A DNA stretch of 64,000 bases from Ascarosepion bandense (Eukaryota; Mollusca; Cephalopoda; Sepiida; Sepiidae): contig JBBBDQ010001026.1 in assembly GCA_037127315.1 (NCBI GenBank), positions 7,140,001-7,204,000 on the forward strand, in the 5' to 3' direction. Positions 53,146-63,835 of this stretch are shown piece by piece. Every line of letters begins with the position of its first letter. The stretch's first letter is position 1. The position numbers and the translations under genes are program-made. The notes under the pieces were generated by a model, which was given only the letters and a program-made list of their open reading frames with translations, searched no databases and was not told the origin of the DNA.

Positions 53146-54070
53146 CTTCATACTGTTATCTCCAGTTCTAACAGCTCGATGGAGAAGACGCCAGTCGAGC
53201 ACAAATGCTGAGAAAAAATATTCTTGGATTTTAATATAATGAGTTTTCACAAATCCATTCCGACTTTCTTGGATTCTTTCCGTTTATGCGTTTTTTTAAA
53301 TAAATTTCGTATTCATCCTTTTCTGTTTTTCAGGAAGACTCCAGCGATAAACGGCATTTTTAAAGCTGTAAGATATATCAAGAAATAAGAAAACCGTTTA
53401 AAACAACGAATGACAGAAAAAAAAAAAAGGGAAAAATACTCAGGGACCAATCTTATTCCAATATCTCTAAAACTAAATCGCCAATCTTAAATTTCGGCCG
53501 AATATTGAGAGCCACAATATTTTTTTTTCGTTTTGATTCTGAACTACTATTTCTGCTTTTTGTTTTCATTTAACCAATCCTTTCTTCCCTGAATCTGAAT
53601 TTTATACATTTCATATATCATTTTAATTTATTTGTCTTTAAATCGCTACGTGATTGTGAATGCATTTCGTTTTTCGTTTTAGTTTATTTTCGAATATTTG
53701 CTTTTTAATGTCGGGTTTTAATTTTTCTTTTCTATATCAGATATCCTTATATCTAATCGACCCCACACAATGACTACCGGACAGGAATTCATGAATATAT
53801 CAATACAGTCGCAAACCTAGAGAACATCCCGGGTGTTTGCGGTAATCGATTGTTATTTATGCATGTGCTGACTTCTGGTGGCCTTGTGTCTGGCATTTAT
53901 TTATTATAATTAATGGCTTTCTCTGATTGGATCGATAGGACGAAAAATGCACGTCGAAAGAAATTCAAGATTCATGATCCCCTTATCAATGTGTCGGCTT
54001 CGTTTCTCTTTCTTTTTTTTAATGAAGTGGCTTGACTTGGTATACCAATTCAAAGCACCTCTTCGAATGC
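53146..54070. other. AT-rich stretch, nothing recognised
   Basis: No coding frame beyond those entering the CTAT arrays. Confidence 0.5.
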
Positions 54071-54073
54071 ATA

Positions 54074-54075
54074 TA

Positions 54076-54130
<55 letters not shown>

Positions 54131-54141
54131 CCAGTCTGTTC

Positions 54142-54207
<66 letters not shown>

Positions 54208-54392
54208 AAGAAGAGAAGCTGAAAATATCACCCAAGAATGTATTATTAAAATATCAAGCTTTTTATCTATCAATCGACTGATGTATCTATCTCAGTCTGT
54301 TCATATCTATCTATTTATCTATCTAGCTATGCATCTCAGTCTGTTTTAACTATCTATCTATCTATCTAGCTATGTATCTCAGTCTGTTTTAA

Positions 54393-54466
<74 letters not shown>

Positions 54467-54569
54467 GAACATAGTTATCTATCATTGTATCTATCACCCC
54501 AGAATGTATTATTAAAATATCAAGCTTTTTATCTATCAATCGATCGATCTATCTATCTTAGTCTGTTCA

Positions 54570-54623
<54 letters not shown>

Positions 54624-54635
54624 ACAACCTTTCCG

Positions 54636-54686
<51 letters not shown>

Positions 54687-54690
54687 GTCA
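54074..54690. repeat. (CTAT)n tetranucleotide arrays
   Basis: At least six blocks of (CTAT)n separated by short related spacers (CAGTCTGTTCAT, AGCTATGTATCTCAGTCTG). Two spacers carry a repeated 45-bp segment (ATGTATTATTAAAATATCAA at 54238 and 54503), so block and spacer were copied together. Confidence 0.95.
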
Positions 54691-54714
54691 GCTGTTTCAA
54701 ATTTATCTAACTGG

Positions 54715-55190
54715 CTTTTTTTTTCATTTATAGTATCATTTCACAAGTTTAAGAGAATATTTTTTCATTCTTCTTCTTGTTTTCTGTCTTTCTTTTTCAA
54801 TCTCCTTTATCTTTCTTTTTCACTTAATCTCTTTCGTTTTCTCTCTCTTTCTCTCTCTCTCTCTCTCTGTCTCTTGTTCTTACACATTTTCTTCCGTCTA
54901 TTTTTAAGTTATTCTTATTGTATTTTTTCCTTCTTCCTTACCTTCTTTCTTTAATTCTTTCTTCCGCTCTTCCTTTGTTTCTTATTCCTTCTTTCCTTTT
55001 TTTCTGTATTTTTCTGTATATGCATCTTTTCTATCTTTCTTATGAAACATGTTTTCGTATTTTCGTATTTTTTCTTTCTTTTTTATATTTTTTTCTCTTT
55101 GCTCCTCCGCTTTATCTTTCCTTTCTTCCATTTTGATTCGCATTTTTTTCTTTTTTCCGTTTTATCTCTGTAAATTTTCTTTATTCCCTT
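54715..55190. repeat. Pyrimidine-rich tract
   Basis: Nearly 480 bp of T/C-dominated sequence including (TC)n near 54841-54868. The hydrophobic Ser/Phe/Leu-rich open frames here are composition artefacts. Confidence 0.8.
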
Positions 55191-56285
55191 ACTGTTTGCA
55201 AAAAACAAAAACAATAGAAAGACAATGGCAATAAGGCCCTATAAAATATTACTGTTTCTTCGCAGACCAAACAAGAAAGGAAAAGATCATTTTAAAGTTC
55301 GTCCGCCCATGTAACAAACTGCATAAAAAGAATCAAAATTCAAAATCTGAATTTCAATGGAATGGAAATTCAATTCAGTCTTCCTTTGTAAACAATCTGT
55401 GCCTTGACTGTCCAATTTGAAGGTCCTTCGTTTTCAGATAATTTTTCTTTCCTCTTATTTATTTGACATTTTTTCTCTTTTCCTTGGATTCTTAAAATCT
55501 TTTCTTTCTCACTTCACATTCATTTTCTTATAAAACCATTTATTTATGCCGTCGTTTTCTCTCGTTCATGCCTTCATTCTTTCATTACTTTGTAGCGAAT
55601 AAGAAATTCATTAAAATCCACCTTCTTCACTTTTTACAAAAATTCACAATGAAATGTGAAATCCTGGTTTTCGCAAATAGAAAAAGGATTGACCATGCGC
55701 TTAACGAAAACGTCGAAACCAGATTTCGGAAGTAGGTGTTAAAATGTTTTTGACGAATGGGAGCGACTTGCAAGATCAAAAAGGACTTCGCGAGTAAGTG
55801 CGAAAAATCTAGACTACAATAAAAGGACTTCATCAACGTCAGTCAGTCAGAGTCACAAATGGGAGCCACGTGACAAACATCTACAATGTCACTTCAACTT
55901 CAAGCGACTCGGACATTGACCTCTTTCTCTCTCTCCATATCTATTTCAACAATTACTACTACGAACATTTTGTATGAATTCTACCCTTAACTTCTTATTA
56001 ATGTTTCTAACTGCACATTAACTTCTACGACTTGTTATTCATTCCCTTTTAATAAATTACTATTTTAACATAGAAAATGTATATTTTATTCTTACACTAT
56101 TCCATACTATTGCCGAATAACAACCTACTGATGAAAACCTTCTAATAATAATTCTGCTGATAATGCTATATAATTATTCTAAGCTGTAGGGAGTTCGGTT
56201 AAGTCTGACACAAGGCCGAATGGATTAAAAATTAACCAGCTCCCTACGCTTCAACAATTCTTTCTTTAAAATATTTTGAATTTTT
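55191..56285. other. Unrecognised AT-rich stretch
   Basis: One minus-strand frame of 69 codons (55627-55836); no domain or signal that I can support. Confidence 0.5.
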
Positions 56286-56289
56286 AAAA

Positions 56290-56515
56290 ATATTCGTCTA
56301 TACTTCTGAGATGAAGTAGTATTTACATTATTTACACTTTTCGGACTATCGTCCTCATCTTTATTGCCATTATTACGACGTTTCGGCTGTTGCACGCTCC
56401 GGCCTTTGTCAGGTGCTAGGAGATTTGAACCGAACCCTTTATTTCGATTCGTGCATACAGGCGTTGGTTAGTTCCAGTGACTTGACCCAAAGAGTTCTGT
56501 TGTATACATGCCTGC
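56290..56515 (-). mobile_element. Dispersed repeat family H, second copy
   Basis: Contains one unit of the 108-bp satellite in diverged form (CTTCTGAGATGAAGTAGTAT, TCGGACTATCGTCCTCATCT) followed by ACGACGTTTCGGCTGTTG and the GTTAGTTCCAGTGACTTGAC body. Represents the un-amplified state of the locus at 48081-49260. Confidence 0.8.
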
Positions 56516-56524
56516 ATTTTCTTA

Positions 56525-57110
56525 ATAGTCACCTTACGTAAACATAGCGTGAATCGTTAACGGAAAAAAAAATTAAATTTTAATTAAAATTTCCAACGAG
56601 TTAGAAAGGATTAAAAAATTTTCTTAAATATAATAACAACAAAATTTAGTTTTTCTCCTAATAATAGCATAAAAACTTTGATAAAACTTTGTTTTTATTA
56701 AGTTTGAGTTCTTTTAACATCATGATATGCTGTCTTTTTCTTTATTTTATTGGCAATTGAGTGGAGTTATCTAAATTCGTAGTTTCTTTCTTCAGTTTGA
56801 CTACAAGCTCCATCTCGTCGATGATAAAAACATAACAAATCTGATTTTTTCAACAATTTATATTAAACAATTACTTGTATAATTTGTTTTTCGGTGCACG
56901 GTGGAAAGAAGTACGCGTATTTTTTTCTTTCTTTCAATTGATCCTTTTTTATTTTCGTAAGCGGGGAGGAAATATATGTTAAGCGAAGGATAATATTTTT
57001 CCAAATGAGTTTCTAAAAATCAGTGAGCGTCTTTAATTTGGGTGACAGAGACATTTTGGCTCCACTCTGGAAGCGTTAATTAAAGGAATGTTTACACTGA
57101 CCTAAATTCC
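56525..57110 (-). repeat. Long inverted repeat, right arm
   Basis: Partner of 49840-50345. Confidence 0.82.
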
Positions 57111-57547
57111 ATTTGTCCGATCTTGCTTTGATGATTGCGGAATGCCATTGCCTTTTGTTTAACCACACATTTCGACATAAATCATGCGTCATGCATAAGC
57201 CCAAAGAGTTCAATAATATCATTGTAGGTCATTCTATTGTAACTTGTGAATCTTCAATGGCATACATTTGTTTTGTAAAAGCAATCATATTTTCTGTTTC
57301 TATATTTGAAGGGACACATTTCAATGTGAGATTTTTACTCGACCGCGGGTGAGTAAACCAATAAACTTTAATCGTCCAATTAAGTTTTTAGTCGACTGAA
57401 TCGATCGGGCGAGTGAAATCTCAAAGGCTAGCTAGGAGTATGAATGAGTATGTATGGATGTATGGATGTAGATTTTGATCTGTATAATGTTAGGTAAATG
57501 TGTTAAATGTAGAAAGTAGATTATGTAAATTGGCACGGAAAGTGTTA

Positions 57548-57831
57548 GTCATTCAGATAGGTGCCATACGTAATACATTCTTGGGCGATCATAACTGACT
57601 AGACAGAATATTTTCCAACAGTAGGTTGCCGTTACTTTCTGCAGTAGACTGGTCGCCAACCAATGCTATAAAACACAATATGACCTGCTATTCAAAAAGA
57701 GAGCTGGATAGAGAAGAGACAGATTAATACCTTTTTCATAGGTATTTGCGCGTAAGTGAATACAATAAATTCGACTCTAATTTGAAACCGGCTCTCCGAT
57801 TACTCATCCCGAGCCGATATCCATTGTAATT
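57548..57831 (-). mobile_element. tRNA-derived SINE, diverged
   Basis: AGGTGCCATACGTAATAC at the plus-strand start, GACTGGTCGCCAACCAATGC near 57648, head ending GAGCCGATATCCATTG. Confidence 0.75.
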
Positions 57832-58225
57832 CAACTCCCATCACTGAAGGAAACGGTGTTGAAAAAGAAGCATTTCGCGTGTAAACTAAAGAATTGTTAA
57901 ACCTTTACATTACGATCTATGCCAGACTGGATGAACTGTTTTACTGCCTTACAGAAACGTGTAATCCGATAAATGACAATATTATTGTTGTGGTGTAGTT
58001 TTCGCACTGAAAGTTATAATCGGGATATGTCGGTTGCTCCTCGATTTAACGCACCCAAAATGTTAGGAACTTGGTACTCTTCCACTGTAAGCCGACTATT
58101 TAGTATTCGGCTAACCGCCGACTAATATCAACTGCCTAGTAGTTATACTGAACTCAAATAGAACTCTCTAGAACTTTTAAGAACTCCTATGAACTTTCCA
58201 AGAAATTCATGTTAAATTCCTGTTA
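57832..58225. other. Unrecognised stretch
   Basis: Imperfect GAACTC(T) repeats near 58148-58225; no gene. Confidence 0.5.
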
Positions 58226-58227
58226 AC

Positions 58228-58229
58228 TC

Positions 58230-58309
<80 letters not shown>

Positions 58310-58440
58310 CATTATTTGAGGAATAAGTGTGTTTCACCATTAATATAGGAGGGAGAAGCCATTATCTGAGGAATAGGTGTGTTTCACCATTAATATAGGA
58401 GAGAGAGAGAGAGTCCATTATTTGAGGCATACGTGTGTTT
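58228..58440. repeat. (TA)n(GA)n plus 50-60-bp minisatellite
   Basis: (TA)n then (GA)n, followed by three units of CCATTATTTGAGGAATAAGT / GTGTTTCACCATTAATATAG starting near 58308, 58359 and 58414. Confidence 0.85.
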
Positions 58441-58721
58441 CCACATAACAATTATTATTGCTGAGAGACGAAAAAACTTTGACAGTTACACAAATACTCT
58501 CCACTTTCTCTTCACGTTCGCCATGACCTTGCACCATGCACTACGCCATTGTATTCCCTATCTAATCTCTAATGTGAGCTGATAAGATTATTTAGTAGGT
58601 TTTCTAATTATTTTACAATTACCATGCTGTAAAGGTGAAAAATGAAAAAGACGCATATTTATTTTAGATATCTTTATATATTTTGACTCATCATTGTATG
58701 CATGCATTTATTTCAAGTAAA

Positions 58722-59280
58722 GTCAGTCAGTTAAGTGTCACACGTAAAACACGCTTGGGCGATCATGTCTCGAAAGAGACTGGGCAAAAGATTATCCCTC
58801 AGTAGGTTGCCATTGCTTTCTGCGGTAGACTGGTTGTTGACCAAGGCTATAGAACTCAATCTGTCCTGTTATTTGACTCATAGCAAGAGAGGCAAGAGAT
58901 GTATTATATTATAAGGTAGTGATAAATGGGGGATCAGTTTATTACCTCACAACAATAGGAAAACGATCCCCCACTTTATGGCCAGTAGAAGTTTTAATTA
59001 ATTTCAACTATTATATTCAGTTAGTTAAGTGCCATACATAATACACACTTTTGGCAATAATGTCTCGAAAGAGACATGACTGACCGGGCAGAAGATTATC
59101 CCGCAGTAGGTTGCCATTGTTTTCTGCGGTAGACTGGATGCCAACCAAGGCTATAGAACCCAAACTGTCCTGTTATTTAACTCATAACTGGAGTGAAGAG
59201 ACGGATTAATAGCTTTCCCAAGGGTATTTGCGCGGAAGTGAATGCAGTGAATTCAACTGGAATTCGAATTCGGCTACTCC
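58722..59280 (-). mobile_element. Dimeric SINE
   Basis: Body 2 (58722-58875), linker with ATGGGGGATCA ... CGATCCCCCACT near 58926-58976, body 1 (59017-59225) and eroded head. Same architecture as 40572-41162. Confidence 0.82.
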
Positions 59281-60318
59281 AGTTCAATTCATTGAATTCA
59301 AGTAAAGTATTGCCTATTATTCTAATGTATTTTCAAAAGCGCTTCGTGTCCTACACATAAAACACATTTGAATCATTTATGAAGTATAAACTTTTTCTCT
59401 ATTTATATTTCTTGCTTTGCAATCGATCTGATCCGAAAGATAGGATTTGGATCTTGAACAAAGTCACACTGTTCTTGTCCTATGTCTTCTAAGACTGCCA
59501 TTCATTAAATAATGTAACAAATGTCATTTTTCGTAAAAATACATAAAAATGTCATAAAAAGGAAAAGAGTGGGAGGGGATGAATCCACAAATTAAGCTAA
59601 AATTTAAGAAAACCTTCAAACGTAAAATAAAATATGTTCGTAGGACCTGTTCACCCAACAAAATTAAGAACCGTCGTGGTATTCTGCAAATAGGGAAAGA
59701 GAAAAATATATTAGGGAACGAACACAATACCGATGGCTGATCTGGTCGAGATAAAAAAAAATTTGGGAATCTTGTCATGAATAATGACAAAACACAGTGC
59801 CAGGATCATGCCGAGAACAACAATTACTCACATTATCTTAGTAAACAATGAGAGTCTAGATTATACAGAAGTAGTCTTTCTGGAAAATGTCTCCTTGTGT
59901 CAAAAGCGACTAAAAATAATCAACGCTGGGCCCCGTTCACACGAAACAAGGCGGTGACATGCACCCACCTGTTGCTGAAAACAGCGGATAGTAAACACTT
60001 TCTATCAGTTCTGATCTATATCTTCGGCTGATACCCAAAGAATCCGACCAGGTCTTGATAGAAATAACACTTGCGTCTTAAGATTCCCTCCATTCGCAAC
60101 ATCCACACTATCATTCTTGCTATGGACAGCAACGTCAGAATCACCATCAGTCTGACCCCTGCACTCGGGGGCGGCACATTTCGCACGTGTATGCAAGATT
60201 GATAGAGACCTGAAAACAGTGTCAGAAGGTGTGCGAAGCCATTTCTTCTAGACTAAGGTCACACTGATGACAATCGGGTCACATCATTGATCGATAGAGC
60301 GTTCGAAGTGAAACAAAA
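59281..60318. other. Unrecognised stretch of mixed composition
   Basis: Frames of 88 (59524-59790, minus) and 63 codons (60005-60196, minus) have no domain support. The interval 59900-60200 is less AT-rich than its surroundings and could be a remnant of something coding, but I cannot name it. Confidence 0.4.
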
Positions 60319-60320
60319 TA

Positions 60321-61035
60321 TTAGGTTGTCCCAAAAGTTCGTAAACACTTGCAAAATGGGTCCAGCACAATCAAGACAAGCAATGGGTTCAGAAAGGGCA
60401 AGAGACACCGTCGGTTCCAAAACAAACTCGGTTCGGCAAGAAAGTCGTGTTGTGCGTTTGGTGGAACTTTGAAGAATCGTGCATTTTGAGTTGGTTACGA
60501 ATGGTCGAGCCATCAGTGCCGAACTTTACTATCAGCAACTTGAGCGGGTTTATGAAAAGTTGAAGCAAAAGTACCCGGCTCTGATCAACCGAAAGCGCGC
60601 TTTGATGCAGCAGGACAATGCCAAGCCACACACCGCCAGGAAGACCAAAGACAAGTTTGAAGAGCTGGACGGCGTTGAGGTTCTGCCACATCCAGCCTGC
60701 AGTCCTGACTTTGCTCCATCAGATTACGGACTTTTCCGCTCAATGCAACACTTTCTGAAGGGCCGCCGATTCGACCCGTTTGATGAAGTCGAGGAAGCGT
60801 GTCAAAAAGTCTTTTATTCGAAGTCGGTTGAATGGTACTTTGACCAGATCAGAAAGCTTGCAGATCGATAGCAGAAAGTCTTTTAAAATGATGGTCTTTC
60901 TTTTGATCAATAATTTTTGTTGTTTTTGCGAGTAAAATTTCACTTTTTTGCAAGTGTTTTCTGGTAACCTTAGATTACTTGGCGAGTAAAATTTCATTTT
61001 TTTGCAACTGTTTACGAAATTTTGGGACAACCTAA
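60321..61035 (+). mobile_element. mariner transposon, internally deleted, 715 bp
   Basis: Termini TTAGGTTGTCCCAAAAGTTC and, inverted, AAATTTTGGGACAACCTAA, each bordered by a TA target duplication (60319-60320, 61036-61037). The N-terminal half of the transposase, including the DNA-binding region and the first catalytic aspartate, is deleted. Near the right end GCGAGTAAAATTTCA is repeated (60929 and 60982). Confidence 0.93.
60370..60871 (+). pseudogene. mariner transposase, C-terminal half
   Basis: WVQKGQETPSVPKQTRFGKK and VVLCVWWNFE are in one frame (60382-60472). After a one-base shift the frame continues HFELVTNGRAISAELYYQQL. It holds the second catalytic aspartate in LMQQDNAKPHTA and the third in CSPDFAPSDYGLFR, and closes with EWYFDQIRKLADR-stop at 60871. 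I count about 35 residues between the two aspartates. Truncated and frameshifted, so it encodes no active transposase, although the ends may still be substrates for a full-length relative. Confidence 0.9.
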
Positions 61036-61092
61036 TACTACATTAAAATTTCTACAGCTTACTATGGCTGTAAAAACGTTGTTGTTTTCTTA

Positions 61093-61100
61093 TGACGTCA
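61093..61100. promoter_or_regulatory. CRE palindrome TGACGTCA
   Basis: A perfect 8-bp CREB/CREM-type site, 56 bp upstream of a TATA box and 58 bp downstream of the mariner end. The spacing relative to the TATA box is that of classical CRE-driven promoters. Confidence 0.65.
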
Positions 61101-61155
61101 TAATCATTATCCATGATGAGGCGAAATTTCCATACGCCCCATGAAGTTAAACCGT

Positions 61156-61163
61156 TATAAAAA
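61156..61163 (+). promoter_or_regulatory. TATA box
   Basis: TATAAAAA, about 180 bp before the start codon. Together with the CRE it makes a compact promoter; a transcription start near 61185-61190 is inferred. Confidence 0.6.
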
Positions 61164-61342
61164 TGTGAATAACAGATTGACAAAACAACATCGAGAAAAA
61201 ATACTGAGTTGATTTAAAATAATTTCTTTTCGCTTATTTAAACTGTTCTCTAATTTAAAGAGTATAGTTTTAAATTTCAATATTTGATTCAGTTACTCGC
61301 TGTGGATGTAGTATTGGAACAAAATCCGTTTGAAATTGAGTA

Positions 61343-62842
61343 ATGGGAGATAGTGATTCAGTAAGATCATACTGCACGAGGTACTTAAGACCACAAATCA
61401 GCTGCTTGCTTAAAGATTTAAGTCGTTTGCAGTACATTGTCCATAAACGCGAAATCCACCCCGAAAAACGGTTGGAAGCTGGCGATACACCAACACCACG
61501 AATGTCAGCAAATAACTTCAATGAAAGAGAAAGATTTTCAAGTAGGCACTGGTCCGGGAATCCAAGCCTCACTGATGAATCCAACAGAAGGCCGAAGATC
61601 GGTGAGAGAAGGTATGTGAGAGAAAGAGAATTTAATTTGGCAAGGCGGGATACTGCGTTGAGATCGCTGGTGTTTGAGAGGATGATGGCCCTATCGAAAT
61701 TAAGAGCAGAAAGGGAGACGTTTATACGCGATAAGCGCATGCTTTTGAATGATTTGCACGCACTGAAGGAGGCAGTGGACAATGACAGAAATCGGCGTGT
61801 CGAGGAAGAGACACGGTTGAAGGTTCTGTCTCGGGAACTGGATAATAAGTCGAGCGTTCTCAAAAAAGCACAGACTAGTATTGAGGAACTCGGCTTAGCC
61901 AATCAGAGACTGAGGGAGAAACTTCGGAATCTCAAGCAATTGGAAGATGAAATAGCTCGTTTGAAAGAGTCGCAGAACATCTCAAAAATAGCGTCTGAAA
62001 AACGGATCGAAGATCTAAATTCGGAGATCAGCTGTTTGAACCGTCGTTTAAACATCGCGAACGAGAGGGTGGAGATTGTGCAACAGGAGAAAGATAAAAT
62101 GGCGGTGGATAATACGCGCCTTATAGAGAAAAATGCTAAGCATAAAGCGGAATTACTGGAGATGGAAGATCGTCTGGAGTTAGACAGAAAAAATGTCTTC
62201 GCCAGTAAAGAAGTCGAACTCAAGAAGTCGGCGAGAAACCTACAAAGTGCTGTCAAGGAAATCAAAGATTTAGAACGTCAACTGTGGCAGTCCAAAGAGG
62301 ATGTCGAAACAGCTAAAAGAAAACGTCAGGAGTGTTTGGAAAAACTCACAGAGGAAAATAATCTCCGTCGTCAAACAGAGGAAGATCTATGGAAAGCGAA
62401 AATACAGATTGATAAGTTGAATCAGAGGCATAAATATTCTAAGAATGAACACATTATAGAGCATAGGGAAAGAAAGGAACTTCACAAGAGAATCGATTAT
62501 CTTCGACACACATTACGCGTACAAGAAAAAGCTGCCAAGACAATGAAGAATACGCTCCGTTTACTGAATGTAGACTTTGACGATATTGAACAACTGGAAC
62601 ATGTTGCTGAAGTACAAAAGAATTTGGAACAGGAATGGAATAATATGAGTCGTCTTGAAGAGAAATGGAATAAGATTATCCGGGTACAAGAAAATGTTCA
62701 ATGTAACAGAAACATGATTACGAAAGAGCATTTTTTAATGAAGATATTCCGTCAAGGTGTTCAGATAACGGTTTCTATAGTTCTGGGGTATCTTTTATTG
62801 AATTTTATTGTATCCGTGCTCATGGAAGATTTGGCCATATAA
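61343..62842 (+). CDS. Intronless coiled-coil protein with C-terminal membrane anchor
   Basis: The only intact long reading frame in the window: 499 codons, no intron signals needed. The start is fixed by an in-frame TGA two codons upstream (61337) and a good Kozak context (G at -3, G at +4). Residues 1-80 are basic and Ser/Arg-rich. From about 85 to 450 the protein is almost entirely charged alpha-helix with heptad-spaced Leu (for example LNDLHALKEAVDND, LSRELDNKSSVLKK), predicting a long coiled coil. Residues about 473-494 form one hydrophobic segment (ITVSIVLGYLLLNFIVSVLM) followed by only five residues, as in tail-anchored proteins, so an ER, Golgi or nuclear-envelope tether facing the cytosol is inferred. 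No family recognised. Golgin-like or sperm coiled-coil proteins are possible parallels. The lack of introns suggests a retrogene. Confidence 0.85.
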   Translation: MGDSDSVRSYCTRYLRPQISCLLKDLSRLQYIVHKREIHPEKRLEAGDTPTPRMSANNFNERERFSSRHWSGNPSLTDESNRRPKIGERRYVREREFNLARRDTALRSLVFERMMALSKLRAERETFIRDKRMLLNDLHALKEAVDNDRNRRVEEETRLKVLSRELDNKSSVLKKAQTSIEELGLANQRLREKLRNLKQLEDEIARLKESQNISKIASEKRIEDLNSEISCLNRRLNIANERVEIVQQEKDKMAVDNTRLIEKNAKHKAELLEMEDRLELDRKNVFASKEVELKKSARNLQSAVKEIKDLERQLWQSKEDVETAKRKRQECLEKLTEENNLRRQTEEDLWKAKIQIDKLNQRHKYSKNEHIIEHRERKELHKRIDYLRHTLRVQEKAAKTMKNTLRLLNVDFDDIEQLEHVAEVQKNLEQEWNNMSRLEEKWNKIIRVQENVQCNRNMITKEHFLMKIFRQGVQITVSIVLGYLLLNFIVSVLMEDLAI

Positions 62843-62909
62843 AATTTGGTCATATAAAACCGACCTCTCTTTCCGGTTTCGTTATTTTTATTATATTTGT
62901 GCGGATGTG

Positions 62910-62915
62910 AATAAA
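62910..62915 (+). terminator. Polyadenylation signal AATAAA
   Basis: AATAAA 68 nt after the stop codon of the coiled-coil gene, followed by a T-rich stretch. Supports a short 3' UTR and a single-exon transcript. Confidence 0.6.
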
Positions 62916-62935
62916 TAGATTTTTTTTTAAATCTA

Positions 62936-63446
62936 CCGAGAAATGATCCTACAGGCTGATGAATTTCCTTTGATTGACATTATATGAGGTCATTTGAAGT
63001 TCTTAAAAAGTTAAACAAATAGTTATATCAGCAGGTAGAATAACATTGGATCTAAAAATCATTTTAACTTTTCAAAAAAAAGATGCATGGTTTTACAAAA
63101 TCGTTATTAGTGTGATATACAAATGTTTGATAATATTTGTTTTGTATTAAAAACAACCAAAGGCAGATAATGGTGTTCCCTAGAAAAAAAGGAAGACATA
63201 TTTTAGTTTCACCCACTATCAAATAACCGTTAGTATATCCACGATATAGTGACATTTTAACGTAACAAGAAAAAAAAAGAACAAATTAATTCCGAAAATC
63301 AGTTCGACCCAAAACTGTGATATTTATTATGACCTTAAAGGATTTCTCGCTGATTACTTATGAAAAGTAACGTTACTTACAAAGATTAGTATAAAATATA
63401 TCACTGAAAGCATTGTACATCACTAACAACTACTGATTTTTCTCAT
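62936..63446. other. AT-rich downstream flank
   Basis: No coding frame or repeat recognised. Confidence 0.5.
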
Positions 63447-63772
63447 CTTTTCTACTCTAACAGCTTCTTTTCTCGCACTTCCTGCCTGTGGAATTTCTTT
63501 CTATATACTTGCTTTCCCGACAGCTACAATCTCCAGGAATTTAAATGTAAGATCAATAGACATCTCCTATCTCAGTAACTCACATTCTTCCTCTCAAGCT
63601 CTTTTTCCCATCCACTCCACCCCCATTACCCCTGTATTATAATCCGTCTATTATCCCCCTCCTGACATCCCCTATAACTAAACCCTTTTTAATCATTACA
63701 TTCCCCTATGTAACCCCCTGCGCAACAGTGGCAGTAAAAGTACCTTGCTTGGGGCGAAATGATTAAAAAAAA
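63447..63772 (+). mobile_element. CR1/Jockey-type LINE, 3' end only
   Basis: FFSRTSCLWNFFLYTCFPDS and EFKCKINRHLLSQ-stop, then the 3' UTR ending CAACAGTGGCAGTAAAAGTA ... TTGGGGCGAAATGATT and an A tract. Confidence 0.87.
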
Positions 63773-63774
63773 TG

Positions 63775-63835
63775 TGTAGCAATAGATTCTAGCGAGATAA
63801 GCTTGCTAACCATTATACCATGTCAGAGTTCCCCA
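63775..63835 (-). tRNA. tRNA-like 5' half (Gln/Glu-like A box) or SINE head
   Basis: The reverse complement holds CATGGTATAATGGTTAGCAA, a textbook A box, but no B box follows before the LINE tail. A tRNA fragment or the head of a SINE cut by the LINE insertion. Confidence 0.35.

Noticed and set aside
53947..54733. Ser/Ile/Tyr/Leu-rich frames over the CTAT arrays
   Set aside because: Pure translations of a tetranucleotide repeat.
54685..55234. Hydrophobic frames resembling membrane proteins
   Set aside because: Result of a T/C-rich tract; no charge pattern, signal peptide or conservation clue.
59524..60196. Two minus-strand frames upstream of mariner as exons
   Set aside because: No domain; no convincing splice sites that would join them.
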